35,803 nucleotides of DNA from Chara braunii (GCA_003427395.1 BFEA01000005.1:6934291-6970093); one strand, 5' to 3'. Positions 19,502 to 29,950 are shown, counted from the stretch's first letter. Notes: a model not told the origin generated them from the sequence alone. Translations and numbers: made by a program.

Positions 19502-19504
<3 letters not shown>

Positions 19505-20270
19505 TCACCATGTGCTGGGGGAGGAGGAGTAGGAGAAGGCGGACGATGAACGCAGGTGTAGCAGGAGAAGGAGCGCGACGAGGGGGAAGAAGAAAGGTGG
19601 GAGAAGGAATGGGTGGAGGAAAGGGAGGAGAGGGAGGAAGGCGGTCGTTTTTTTGCTTTTTTCTTTTTTTGGAGAGAGATGGGGGGCAGGAAAGAGGTGT
19701 CCTGCGAGGGTAGCCGCAGTGGGCGGAATTGTGAAATTAATCAGAATTAAGTCAAATTAGGGGAATAAATAAAGTTTAAACCACCAGCACCTCCACGTTT
19801 TTAGGCCGTTCACGCGGTGGCTGAACCAGTGCGCTGCGCGGGTCCCTATGCATTTGCATCAGAGCCTTCCCAGAGGAGGCCTAAGACCCACTGGGGTACT
19901 GATGGTTTAAACTTTGAAGATAGGGTGGCCTGCTTTTTTTTTTCTATTTTTGTTTTCTATTTCGAATCTATGGTGCCTCTTTTTCAGGCGCCTTTCTTAA
20001 GCTGAAATGGTTCCGGCCATTTTTCTCCAACGGGGCCATTAATTGGCCACGACTTTTGGGGAATGGCCTTCCATATCTTAATGGCTGGCCGCACCAACCT
20101 AAAAAGAAACTGTGCTGGTTCATTTTGCTTTCATTTTGCTTTTGGCTTGCAGGGTGTTTCTAGGCCCGGCGAGGGAAGGGTCATAAGTAGTGGTGGTTTA
20201 ATTTGCCATCAATCATTCTGCATTGATTGGTCTGAGTGAAGTCTGGGAAAGCCTGAGTCAGTTTGTGAAC

Positions 20271-20275
<5 letters not shown>
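19502..20275. other. Intergenic, purine-rich at left
   Basis: About 19505-19660 is G/A-rich and resembles the 18-kb array in word content (GAGGAGTAGGAGAAGG). The rest shows no gene. Confidence 0.4.

Positions 20276-20312
<37 letters not shown>
20276..20312 (+). repeat. T37 tract
   Basis: 37 consecutive T. Confidence 0.97.
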
Positions 20313-20313
<1 letters not shown>

Positions 20314-20328
20314 GGAAATTGAGGTACC

Positions 20329-20735
20329 AGGGCCATTACCCGGCTTTGGCTCGAAAAAATCAGAGCTACTTCAGACATGTCCATTGTCCAGGGCAATCTG
20401 TATGATTATGTGAAATTCAGAAACAACTCAGAAAATCCCCCATCAATCCACTATACCTCACTCCGGCTAGACTGACTGCAGCAGAGCCACCACTTCTGCT
20501 GCTGCTATGCCATGCTCCCATCCTACCAGCTAGGCCCCTCACCGGTAGAACGCGTGGTAACCCACCATCCTCTCCCTCTCACCTTATCTTCTTTTTGAAA
20601 TACCTAAGAAGCATGAGAATAGGCCACAGAGGTCCTACGATGATTCCAAAAACCTCGAAATCCCACCCAAACCCTTCCAACGTTCTGTAAAACTGTCGTA
20701 CTCCCTGCCGATTTTTTCGACGTCTCCCAGAGTCC
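20329..20735. repeat. Dispersed repeat, copy 2, expanded
   Basis: Shares AGGGCCATTACCCGGCTT and GTCGTACTCCCTGC (20695-20708) with copy 1, plus CAGAGTCCTAC, but with about 280 bp more between the landmarks. Either copy 1 is deleted or this copy has an insertion. Confidence 0.55.
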
Positions 20736-20739
20736 TACC

Positions 20740-21069
20740 ATTAGTGCGTAATGTGGGACGGTTGGGTTTTCTGAGTGTTTTCATGACAATTCTATTGCTG
20801 ATCAATAATTAATCCTTTTAACCACTGCTAATCTGTTTTATAATAATCTAATCATAGATAATTTGACCTATTTTTGTAAAATCTTGCTCGCGTAAAACGT
20901 AAATCATGGGTTTATGAAAACGCGCGAAGCGATCACTTCAAAAACACAAGTGATGGAGTGTTGTTTTCTAGTGCCTTTCTTTTGATAACTTGGGATACAC
21001 TCATTTCTCCCATTGGACGTACGTAATTTTGATTCATAGATTGCAATTGAGTAGCATTCAGCGCCATAG
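20740..21069. other. AT-richer stretch, possibly mitochondrial-derived
   Basis: More AT-rich than its surroundings and directly upstream of the mitochondrial-type tRNAs. It may be the left part of the same NUMT, but I recognise no gene in it. Confidence 0.3.
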
Positions 21070-21156
21070 GCGCGTGAGCGCTTATAGAATAACTGGCTCA
21101 TAACGGTGGAACCGTTTACATCGAGAGAGCCAGCGGTTCAAGTCCATTATTACCCA
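21070..21156 (+). pseudogene. tRNA-Met(CAU)-like remnant
   Basis: An anticodon-loop-like CTCATAA lies between ACTGG and CGGT; one missing C would explain the lost base pair. A T-loop-like GGTTCAAGTCC and a 3' end ATTACCCA follow. The matching acceptor 5' strand (GGGTAAT) is absent and the spacing is too long, so it cannot fold as a normal tRNA. It adjoins an intact tRNA-Asp, consistent with a mitochondrial tRNA cluster. Confidence 0.35.
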
Positions 21157-21159
21157 GAT

Positions 21160-21233
21160 GGGAAATTAGCTTAGTTGGTTAGAGTGCTGGTCTGTCACGC
21201 CAGAAGTCGCGGGTTCAAATCCCGTTTTTCCCA
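21160..21233 (+). tRNA. trnD-GUC: tRNA-Asp(GUC), organelle type, probably in a NUMT
   Basis: It folds into a cloverleaf. Acceptor GGGAAAT pairs with TTTTCCC apart from a T-T at the last pair. The D arm is GCTT/GAGT. The anticodon stem CTGGT/GCCAG holds the loop CTGTCAC with anticodon GTC. The T arm is GCGGG-TTCAAAT-CCCGT. Discriminator base is A and no CCA is encoded. It directly abuts a plant mitochondrial-type tRNA-Ser with no spacer. The neighbouring tRNA is broken and nuclear retroposon sequence follows, so I infer a nuclear copy of mitochondrial DNA. Whether it is expressed cannot be told. Confidence 0.82.
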
Positions 21234-21309
21234 GGAGGTATGGCTGAGTGGCTGAAGACATTGGTTTGCTAAATCAACATACAACAAGATTGTATCGAGC
21301 GAATCGCAA
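21234..21309 (+). pseudogene. trnS-GCU: tRNA-Ser(GCU), plant mitochondrial type, 3' truncated
   Basis: Starts GGAGGTATGGCTGAGTGGCT and continues with a GCT anticodon in TTGGTTTGCTAAATCAA, then the long variable arm up to AAGATTGTATC near 21296. This follows plant mitochondrial trnS-GCU as I know it. The T arm is reduced to GAGCGAATCGC and the 3' acceptor strand (expected TCCTCC) is missing. The sequence passes without a gap into LINE coding DNA, so the gene is broken at the junction. Confidence 0.8.
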
Positions 21310-21965
21310 TATCAAAAGACTAAACATTTCAGGAATCCTGGAAGAGGAAATACCAGTAACCTCAATGTTTGCAGATGATCTTACAATCATAATAAAGGCT
21401 TCCGCAACAAACATGGAAGAAATAAAAAAACCTTTTGGACAATTTGTCTGCCCTCTCAGACATGGTGGTCAATTGGGGAAGTAAAACGCAAGGATGGTGG
21501 ATCCACTCAAATGGTGGCCGTCCACCCGAATCCCCCAGGATACAATGGTTGCCATTAGAAGCCCCTCTGAGAGTGTTAGGTGCATCGTTGACTGCCTCAG
21601 GCAAACCCACAACTAGTGATGAACGGATTTCAAAACCCGCAATCGAAAAGATGAATCAATCGAAGAATCAGCATACCTCTCATCTAGGGAGGACACTGGT
21701 TATAAATAATGTGGTGTTTGCTTCAATTTGGTACAAATCAGCAATTTGGGCAATTAGCAAACATCTCTTAAAATGAGTGACGGCGTTTCTCTGGAGAGGA
21801 GATCACGAGCTTCAAAAGGTAATTCCGAGAGTGGCATGGTCTACCCTTCATCCAACGTAAGTCCAAGGGAGGGTTAGGAATTTTGGACCCCACCTTACAG
21901 TGTCAAGCTTTGTCACTACAGTGGATGATTGACCTCATTCTTGGTATGTTGATTCTTCAAAAGTA
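21310..21965 (+). pseudogene. Non-LTR retrotransposon (LINE) reverse transcriptase, 5'-truncated and frameshifted
   Basis: The first frame has FADDLTIIIKAS at 21368-21403; FADD is the RT catalytic motif. It shifts frame near 21430 and continues NLSALSDMVVNWGSKTQGWW. Then come thumb-region hallmarks of LINE RTs: PLRVLGASL, GRTLVINNVVFASIWYKS and, after a stop at 21774-21776, FLWRGDHELQKVIPRVAWS. After another stop comes KGGLGILDPTLQCQALSLQW, matching the GGLGI..D...N..AL..KW C-terminus. At least one frameshift and two stops make it dead. The N-terminal RT, endonuclease and 3' end are absent or unrecognised. LINE elements supply the machinery that mobilises SINEs and makes snRNA pseudogenes; both occur in this window. 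Clade undetermined. Confidence 0.88.
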
Positions 21966-22049
21966 TGCATGTGTGGAAGGTGTCCAGCGAAGAGGACACA
22001 AAATACCAGACAAAAGTCGCTTGGAGAAAAGTGGAAAACATCTGCGCCA

Positions 22050-22091
22050 GAGAGAGAGAGAGAGAGATGGCGGCCCTCCATGAAGGTCCCC

Positions 22092-22135
<44 letters not shown>

Positions 22136-22276
22136 TGTTGTGCGGGCGTTTCAAAATGCAAAAGGGGGAACAAATTTCCCCACATATCCGGGAAGATTCA
22201 TTCCTGTTTTGGACTTTCCAAACGCGCAGCAGAGAGAGAGCGAGAGAGGGCGACTTCGCCGCGGCCCTCCGTGCAA

Positions 22277-22344
<68 letters not shown>

Positions 22345-22440
22345 TGTGTGCGGCGAGAATGAATCTTCCTGCTTTCGAGGGAAGATGCATTCCCTTTTGC
22401 ACTTCTCCCTCTCTCTCTCTCTCTCTCTCTCCCCTCAGTG
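22050..22440. repeat. (GA)n/(CT)n blocks enclosing an inverted pair of foldback-family cores
   Basis: Runs of GA (22052-22067), CT (22093-22131), CT then TG (22280-22350) and CT (22407-22432). Between them lie TGCAAAAGGG..GGAAGATTCATTC (22157-22203) and its inverted counterpart GAATGAATCTTCC..CCCTTTTGCAC (22357-22400). These are two copies of the foldback-family core in opposite orientation, about 200 bp apart. Confidence 0.75.
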
Positions 22441-22556
22441 TGTTTTTGTTTAACGGCTTTTTCTTTGTTTTGTTTTCGTATTTGTTTCTTTCGTTTTTCT
22501 TTTTTTTTCCCTTTTGACTGACTCATGCCGGGAAAGGTGGAGCCCGGCCTTCAAGC

Positions 22557-22648
22557 ACAGACCGGGCCTTCCCTTGGCTGACCCCCTGGGGTGTCGCCGC
22601 GTTAACGGGGAGGGCCTGCGGCCGATGTATGGGCCAAGTACTGGTGGT
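22557..22648 (+). repeat. Dispersed GC-rich repeat, copy 1
   Basis: Shares ACCGGGCCTT(C)CCTTGGC, AACGGGGA.GGCC.GCGGCC and GGGCCAAGTACTGGTGGT with the minus strand of 35452-35533. One frame gives VNGEG.RP..GPSTGG in both copies. Possibly an LTR piece or a retroposed exon. Confidence 0.65.
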
Positions 22649-22649
22649 T

Positions 22650-22979
22650 TAACGGGCACAACTTTAGGAATTTCTGGTGGTTTAAATCTACAGGTCAGGG
22701 AATCTGTTTTGAGCGGTGGCTGATGGATCCTCGTCTTCCATGAGTAACGAGGCGGATGGATTTTCTTTTATATCTGTTCAGCTGATACTGCTAAGGAGTT
22801 TATATCAGCAGATTTCGTCAAGTAATCTGGAAAGTCCTATGTTCTGAATCAGGCCCCTTTTTTTTTTTGAAGGGGAAGAATACGACGATTTGATAGACGC
22901 TTAGCAGTAAGTAGTCTGGCATAGAACGGACACAGGGCAACTGGGGATCCTCTGAGTTCGGGGGCCGAAAGGTCACGAG
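22650..22979. other. Intergenic, no gene seen
   Basis: No gene or repeat recognised. Confidence 0.4.
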
Positions 22980-23108
22980 GTCCAGTACCCTACCGTCTTC
23001 CGCTGAACATAACGCACCCTAAAGATGAATGTATACAAGCTATATTTCTGGCCAGATACGGCCAAAAGAAGGGTGCGTTGTGTTCGGGGGATGACGGTAG
23101 TATGGGAC
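22980..23108. repeat. Long hairpin with 39-41 bp arms
   Basis: The left arm (22980-23020) contains TACCGTCTTCCGCTGAACAT and ACGCACCCT. The right arm (23070-23108) reads as its complement, with two clear mismatches and two G:U pairs over the inner 30 bp. The loop is about 49 nt. It could be a small foldback MITE or a small-RNA precursor. No TSD checked with confidence. Confidence 0.75.
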
Positions 23109-25102
23109 ACAAAGGTGGGGAGGCAAGAGTGAGGGCTAAGATGAAGGTTGATGTAAGGGAGGACGTTGGACCCAGTTTCCAGCAAGTGCAGCTCCCCACA
23201 AATAGAATGGAGTAAAAAAACTGCTTTGCAAATGATAACAAATTGTTGGGTTCTATAAAAAGAAAAAATGCTGGGATTCTGGGTGGGAAAAAAAAAGAAA
23301 AAAACGAAAACCATTCTGACATTGTTCGGTACTTCGCAGCATCTACACTGGAGGGGTGTCGGCATTTGATTGGTTGGAGATTCTGTTTTTTTTTTTTTTT
23401 TTTCTTTATGTATATCTGTATTCCGTCTTGTAGACAGCAGCTTTGCAGACAGCCACTCCTGGGAGATTATGAAATGCTCTGTTTTTTCTTCTTCTTTTTT
23501 TTTGTTTTTAATCCCCACGCTTTCTTGAGGGTTGCAAACTTCTCTAGGAGTGAGGTCCCACTAGCACCCTCAGGTTTGAACCCTAGGAGTGAATCTGGAC
23601 ATCTTTTTGGAGAGGTGCAGGAAAAACCGCAATGCGTGGACAACCGTGCAATGTCAGGGGATGATTTTTGCGTTTCCAGAATTCTCAAGTAGGCCGGCCT
23701 GTGCGGACTGTATGTAATGTGTCAATGCCAACTGGCCCCACCGACCTGCATTTTTTTTTATTTTTTTTTTTTATAATCATTACCAGCTGAACTTTCACAA
23801 ATGCCATAGCTGCTACTTGCAGTTTGTTGAGACAAATTGTCAACCCCCCCCAACTGCACCGAAAAAAAAAAAAAAAAAAAAACAGATAAAAATATAGGAA
23901 GTGAGTTCCAGCATCATATAGTGTATATGCAGAGGACTCGGTTTTTAAACAGCAGCACTGATTTGCTGACAGTGATGGTGTGTGGGGATGAGTGCACAAG
24001 AATTTCAGTCAGAGGGGCAAACATCAAATTCCTCACCAAAATTCACTGGCGGAGAATTTCGGTCAGCTGAGTGCTCCCTCTCTCTTGCATACATCGTACC
24101 GATTACAGCCACCCACTCCATACGAGCATTTCCACCGCTGCTGTTTCGCTTTCCCCAAGGACACTGTCCTCACCATTCCACTCCTTCCAGTGGCCATGAG
24201 GAAAACGTAGGAACTCAAACAGGTTTCCATTCCTTGCGCGCTCGTGATTCTTCATTATATGGTGCATGCTTGTGGCATGTCAGCAGTAGCAGTAGTAGAT
24301 AGATAGCTGCACGCCAAGGGCACATAGGTAGGTACACACAGAAAAGCGGGTTGTGCAAGAGTAGCAGAGATCGTGTTCGGTCCTGAGATGGAACCAAGAC
24401 TCGGAGATAACACAAACCTTGTGGTGTGCGATAAATCCCCCGCACCAACTCATCGGACTGCGATGAAAGACTTTCAAAGGCCAAGCAGGTCGGCTCGAAT
24501 TAAGCGCAGGTGTTTCGTACCTTGATCAAAAAACAAGTTCCAAGCTGTCTCTCTCACCTCGAACGCCCTCCCTCCTTGGAGTCCATGACACCAATCATCT
24601 GAGCAGTGAGCGGTGCACAGACCGCTTGCAGAAAGAGAAGGATCTGGTTCTTTTCTGCACCTTCTTCCCATGCGCTTGATTGAACACCCGGAACCACAAA
24701 TCAACCCTCGAGAAGTGTGACGAATAGTCTACGCTTGAAGGCAGACAAGCGAGGACAACAAACTGCACATTTCAAAATGCACAGAGAGACGACGGCCAGT
24801 TGCCAGTTTTGAGCGGTCACCATTCCACCAGCCAGGACTGGCATGCCAGTCTCTGTCCTCAGCTTTTCGGGTCAAACTAGCAAATACGAGGGCCAGCGAT
24901 CAAAACAAAGCCTTCACCAAATTGAACTTTAAGCGCGATGAATAACATTCATCGATTCAAAAAGCGCTGATGCTATTTACAAGCCCATAACTCTCCTCGT
25001 CCAGTGAGTGAATCATCAATTCAATCAAATTGAATTCTATCTGTCTTATGGTTGTTATCGTGTCGCCATAAGGCCCAACGAACACATGCTAATGGACTTG
25101 CG
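23109..25102. other. Intergenic, no gene recognised
   Basis: Contains T-tracts (23385-23404, 23752-23772), an A18-20 tract (about 23863-23882) and a short ATAG/GTAGGTA-like run near 24290. None of the open frames has a known domain. Confidence 0.4.
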
Positions 25103-25487
25103 NNNNNNNNNNNNNNNNNNNNNNNNNNNNNNNNNNNNNNNNNNNNNNNNNNNNNNNNNNNNNNNNNNNNNNNNNNNNNNNNNNNNNNNNNNNNNNNNNN
25201 NNNNNNNNNNNNNNNNNNNNNNNNNNNNNNNNNNNNNNNNNNNNNNNNNNNNNNNNNNNNNNNNNNNNNNNNNNNNNNNNNNNNNNNNNNNNNNNNNNNN
25301 NNNNNNNNNNNNNNNNNNNNNNNNNNNNNNNNNNNNNNNNNNNNNNNNNNNNNNNNNNNNNNNNNNNNNNNNNNNNNNNNNNNNNNNNNNNNNNNNNNNN
25401 NNNNNNNNNNNNNNNNNNNNNNNNNNNNNNNNNNNNNNNNNNNNNNNNNNNNNNNNNNNNNNNNNNNNNNNNNNNNNNNNNNNNNNN
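25103..25487. other. Assembly gap (385 N)
   Basis: 385 consecutive N. The true length is unknown. The gap ends at a (TC)n run, the likely cause of the break. Confidence 0.99.

Positions 25488-25562
<75 letters not shown>
25488..25562. repeat. (TC)n microsatellite at gap edge
   Basis: 75 bp of TC following the N run. Confidence 0.97.
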
Positions 25563-25565
<3 letters not shown>

Positions 25566-26330
25566 GTAGTCCACATCCTTCCGCTCGTCTTCCCCCTCTG
25601 CCTTGCACTCCTCGTGCCTCTCATTCTCCGCCTGTTCATCGTCTTCCTCCTCTTGCTCACAAGAATGAATCCTAGATGGAACACGGGAAGATGCGCAGCC
25701 ATATCTTTTGTATATTTCCTGCATGAGGCTAGTTCCGCCTACTCTTCCTCCCGTTCTTCCACATCCTCCCCCAAGTTGCCTTCCCCCTCCCCATCCTCAT
25801 CATGCTCCTCCACCTGCGACTCTTCCTCATAGTACCCATCCATCTCCTCCCCCTACCCCTCTTCCCCCTTCCCATCATGCATATCCTCGTGCCACTCGTT
25901 CTCCTCCTGTTCGTCGTCCTGCCCTCCTTGCACTTGAGAATGAATCTTTGTCGGAACATGGGAAGATATATGACCTGCATGCGGCTAGTTCCCCCTTCGC
26001 CGCTGCTCCTGCCACTCTTCCTCCCGTTCGCCCACCTCCTCTCACTCATCGTCTTCGTGCCATTATTCTCCTCCTACTCCTTTTCCCCCTCTTCATCGCG
26101 TTCCTCCTCCAGCCACTCTCCCTCGCATCACCTCCTCCCACTCGCTGTCTTCGTGGCACTTGTACTCATTTTGTTTGTTGTCCTCCCCGTCGTCCTCCTC
26201 GTCATCCCGCCGCTCCTCCTCCCGCTCACTTAGCTTCGTTCCACTACTCACCGGATGTGCAAAATGGAATGAATTTTCCGCCGGAGCATGAGAAGATACA
26301 CGACAATTCTTGTTTCATTTTTTCTTTCTT
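25563..26330 (-). repeat. Inverted copy of the 18-kb purine-rich array
   Basis: Reverse-complemented, this block follows 17985-18765 in the same order with high identity and small indels. Shared landmarks are the TCATTC-type cores (about 25663, 25935, 26263), CATGCGGCTAGTTCCCCC, and the arm CCACTACTCACCGGATGTGC (26234 on). The plus strand here is pyrimidine-rich. The Pro/Ser/Leu-rich open frames are repeat translations. Confidence 0.88.
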
Positions 26331-26708
26331 TTTTTGGCGGGCGTTGGCAGGTGCTGGCGGCGTCGAAGTTCCGTTGTCAAGTGCATCGAACCCCGCCTTT
26401 TCGCAAAGCGCGGGAACCCTCCCGGCCATGTCACGCAGAAGTTGAACAGAAAAAACAAGAGACAACTCGGGAACGCTCGCCAAAACGGACGCGGTTGCGT
26501 CGTTCGACTTGTCCCTTCGCCACTCGTGTCGGGTGCGCCAGCGGTACTTCCCGCGGTCCCCTACGACAGGATAGGTTCCCGCGGGGCACAACATGCCTTC
26601 CCTAAGGGGCTGTCACCACCCTTAGGGGCGTATCCCTACCGAGCTACTAAGCTTTTAAATGCAATTGTAGAGATAGGTCAGCCAAGGGCGTTTGATTGTT
26701 CGTTGTAG
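26331..26708 (+). other. GC-rich segment with unassigned open frame
   Basis: A plus-strand frame stays open from about 26310 to 26708. Its last part reads AYPYRATKLLNAIVEIGQP before a stop. I recognise no family. A perfect 9-bp stem (CCCTAAGGG/CCCTTAGGG, 26600-26627) lies inside it, which argues for structured non-coding DNA as much as for coding. Confidence 0.2.
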
Positions 26709-27210
26709 TATAGATACGCTTGGTTAACGTCAAGCGGACCCAAACGTCGTCCATTCCTAGGCCGCTGATCTCCTAAGTACGAAGTGTACGCCGGTCGAGT
26801 AGGACGGTTTCAACCAAGCATGAAACCCTCAACTCGATCGTAGACATACAGTCAAACAAACATTATAACAACTATACATAATTATATAAAAAAGAGTTCA
26901 TCGAAGTCAATAAAAATAAATGTTCAATATGAAATGATAACTAAAAGTATAAAAATCATCATATGATACATTCAATAACACAAATATCAAAATAAAATGC
27001 GACCACTCCGATTCGAACTCACAAAACAATCATACGACTGTCAACGAGGGGTTGGCTACAGACAATAATATTGATGCAGTCGACAAGGTAATTGACTGCC
27101 TTAGTTTTGATTTGATGAGACGCGTTGTCAAAATTATTCATTCAACCTATTGCCGACTTAAGACCAAACATGCATACCCATCTTCGTATGTTTTGAATTT
27201 CTTGGATAAA
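26709..27210. other. AT-rich stretch, organelle-like composition
   Basis: Markedly AT-rich, especially 26850-27000. On the minus strand GAGTTCGAATC with upstream ACAGT-CGTATG-ATTGT (27000-27050) resembles T-loop and anticodon-arm pieces, but the T stem does not pair. It may be another mitochondrial-derived piece. No gene called. Confidence 0.25.
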
Positions 27211-27840
27211 CGATTACTTTACGAATGATTCTTTATTAGGTGCATTGCTTGAAGTGTCCCATGTCTGTCCTTCTAGAAAGTGGTATGGGGTAGTCCTCCT
27301 CTTCGTCCGAGCACAAGATTCAGATATCAAAAGTTGGGCCGTCTCCACCGAATCGACAAAGTACCCCCCCGTGGAAACGGTCCACTCTGGGTCGATGACA
27401 GGGCCGACTCCTAAAGCAACGAACCCCCGCCCCAGATGCTTCTTGAAGATAGAAAATGTGTCCACTGCAAGTAGCTTTCAGATATTCTCATTTCTCCTAA
27501 GTTCAGGGTGACTTTGATGAAAATAGTTCGAGGAGGTGAAAAATGAGAATTGTTTGGACAGGTACAAGTATATAAGATCTTTAGGGATAAAATGGGTAAT
27601 TATTGGGAAAAAACAAAGTCTATTTGACCTTATCTGCTTTGTTTTAATCAAATTCATTTTACGACATGCACTGAGTTAATCTTTTTCAGAACGACAAAAC
27701 TTTTTGACAAGCAGGGAGGTGAAAGGTAGAAAGAGGACAATTTTTTTCTTCATCCCAAATAAGCATAATCAATCTCATTTGCAAGCATCATTCTACCTAT
27801 CTGCACAGCAAGTAAAGAAAACAAATTCAAAAGAAAACAG
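27211..27840. other. Unassigned, possible exon-like frame
   Basis: The minus-strand frame 27214-27465 reads RGFVALGVGPVIDPEWTVST and then GGYFVDSVETAQLL, a more protein-like composition than most frames here. A TTGCAG acceptor-like site lies just upstream of it on that strand. I recognise no family and cannot show a donor site or neighbours, so I leave it uncalled. Confidence 0.15.
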
Positions 27841-27900
27841 TACAAGCTCAGACCCTGGGAGGTTGCGGGTTCAAAACTCCGCATCCTTGCGCATGGACAC
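27841..27900 (+). other. B-box-like sequence, possible SINE or tRNA remnant
   Basis: GGTTGCGGGTTCAAAACTCC resembles the T arm of a tRNA. No A box or acceptor stem at proper spacing. Confidence 0.25.
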
Positions 27901-28079
27901 CGGCAGGGTGTTAGAATGACGCACGACTGGACACACTCCCCTGGGATGACGCATGGTACTATTACAGACACTGCCTGCACACCACCCAGGGGACTGTCCA
28001 TGGTGTTGTATGTTGGGTCCTGGCCTATGAGGGGTTTGCCTGATACAGTTAGCAGTCTAATGAGGATGCAGGTACGGGT

Positions 28080-28400
28080 TTGTGGTTAGACTGCTCNTNN
28101 GTGNTGGTTACCTTAGGCTCTGCTTTGGGGGGGGCAAGGNCCNNAGGTGGGATGGGGTCCCGTTTGGGGGGAGGGTTGGCTTGGGACAAGCTCTGCTGGA
28201 GGATATNGGTGGGGAACCTACAGTAGGGGATTGTCTTAAGGGATCNCGGTAGGAGGGGTGTTAGTAGATAGACTNTGCTGGAGGAAATCGTTGGGGAACC
28301 TGCAGTAGGGGCTGTTTGAGGGGGATCCTCCAAGATAGGATGGTCTGGGTCCCATAAATTAGTTGCTGACTGTAGATAGGTACCTGTTATGGGTCCAGAC
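28080..28400. repeat. Duplicated G-rich segment with scattered N
   Basis: CTGCTGGAGGA(T/A)AT.G(G/T)TGGGGAACCT.CAGTAGGGG occurs twice (about 28193-28230 and 28269-28310). Several N bases between 28087 and 28275 make frames here unreliable. Confidence 0.6.
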
Positions 28401-28403
28401 ACC

Positions 28404-28479
28404 GACCTCTACAACACCCTGGGCTTAAAAAAAAATAATAATAATAATAATAATTATAATAATAATAATAATAAAAAAT
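28404..28479 (+). repeat. Retroposon-like 3' end with A/AAT tail
   Basis: GACCTCTACAACACCCTGGG-CTT followed by A9 and an (AAT)n run. It shares the pre-tail sequence with 17256-17280, which also precedes a long A tract. Confidence 0.5.
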
Positions 28480-29175
28480 CGAGTAATTATGCCAATCGGA
28501 AAAATAAATGTCGCCTGAGTCCAAGAAGCATGGCCCGCAACTTCACCAGTTGTGGTCTCCCAATTGGATGATGGTCCACACCTTCGCTCAAGTACTCAAA
28601 TAAGAAGAGGTTGGGCCACAGAAAAAACTCAAGCAAGAGAGCCCTCCAGGAAGGTGTTTCCACAAATGAGTTTTCACATGGTCATAATGTCTGAAACTCA
28701 TCCCTACTTAGACCGGTTCCAACGTCCTAGGTTGTCCCACCACAACCCCAACTGCACTTTACCCACCAAGGATACTCCCCAACCAACTGCAAGTCCACGC
28801 TGCCTCTAGTCACCACATCCGCTCAAGATAGCCACACTAGCATGCCGATCCCGTTCTCAAAATCAGTCTCTCCTAGTCCCAGAATAATCCCAAGTGATCT
28901 TAGGCGGTCCCACATCATCGCACGCAACACCAGATGGTCCAGAATTAAAAAACGCTCGGACTGTATGCCGCAAAAAAAAGAAAAAGGTGGCCCTGGTTGA
29001 AAACTGCATGTGTCGCGTGCCCAATAATCACTGTCGTGTGCACTCACTCTGCACTTTCTTCATGCCGCTGGCCCACACACCACTGCCGCACAATCCCAAA
29101 TGCGCACCAGTGCGCATACTACCAGCGGATCGTTAGAGAATAGTCCACCATCACTGCACACATTAAAAAATTAAA
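28480..29175. other. Intergenic, no gene seen
   Basis: No recognisable gene, RNA or repeat. Confidence 0.4.
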
Positions 29176-29480
29176 AGCGGGACTGCCGCTCGCCATGCCG
29201 TCGAAACCGGTACCACGCCGCCGTGCCAAAAAATTGGCAGCAGTTTCTCATCGAAATGCCGCTACCGTGCCAAAGATTTTGCAGAGTACCTCACATAAAA
29301 AATATCATTGTTTGTCGTGCCGCCAAACAGACAGCACCTTAGGGAGACCTTGATGCCGCCTTGCTACCAGTCCGACAACACCTCCCCACCGAAGTGCCGC
29401 TGCCGCCGTGCCAAAAAAAATGACAGCACTTCTAAAAAAAAGTTGTCGCCGAGTCACAGAATGTCGGCAGCGTAACCCCC
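29176..29480. repeat. Degenerate minisatellite of GCCGC..GTGCCAAA units
   Basis: Recurrent words ATGCCGC, CCGTGCCAAA and GGCAGCA at irregular spacing, with several near-identical blocks (about 29220, 29260, 29395). Confidence 0.55.
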
Positions 29481-29950
29481 TACACACCCATGCCGCTTGC
29501 TGCACCATCCAGCCTTGACGCATTCTCTCCGCCACAACATTAGCACAAGGGTGGGGCAGCGAGCCTTCAACCCTTGGCTATGGCTTCCCTGGCTGCACTC
29601 CTCCAGCAACGTCTCCCCGTATCCTGCAGACCTCCACTTCCTCCACCGGCAGCACTTCCTCTCTACAGCAGCATGCAGCAGTTATCCAGCATTCACATGT
29701 GAATGCCCCAACAACACTGCCACAAGTGTGAGGCTGCTGGGTAGAGCGTTGACTTTTATAGCCAGTTTAAGGCATGTTGGTAGTTGCTTTGCCCACAACT
29801 AGGCAAAATTTGTTAGTGCTCCTGAGCTTCGATCTTGATGCCTTGGTTTTCCCCTAAGGGAAGCAAGGTCATCAACCCCCAGAAGCACTTGGCCGTCATC
29901 CCAGGTCAGATACTCCTAGAAATGGCTGTATTCAGCCATTTTACTACTGC
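29481..29950. other. Intergenic, no gene seen
   Basis: No recognisable gene or repeat. Confidence 0.35.

Noticed and set aside
25008-25832. Open frames across 25103-25487
   Set aside because: They exist only because N was translated as X.
25708-26445. 245-codon Pro/Ser-rich plus-strand frame
   Set aside because: Same repeat as above in the other orientation; no domain, no signal peptide or gene context.
26999-27060. Minus-strand tRNA-like T loop GAGTTCGAATC
   Set aside because: T stem does not pair and no acceptor stem can be found; at most a remnant.
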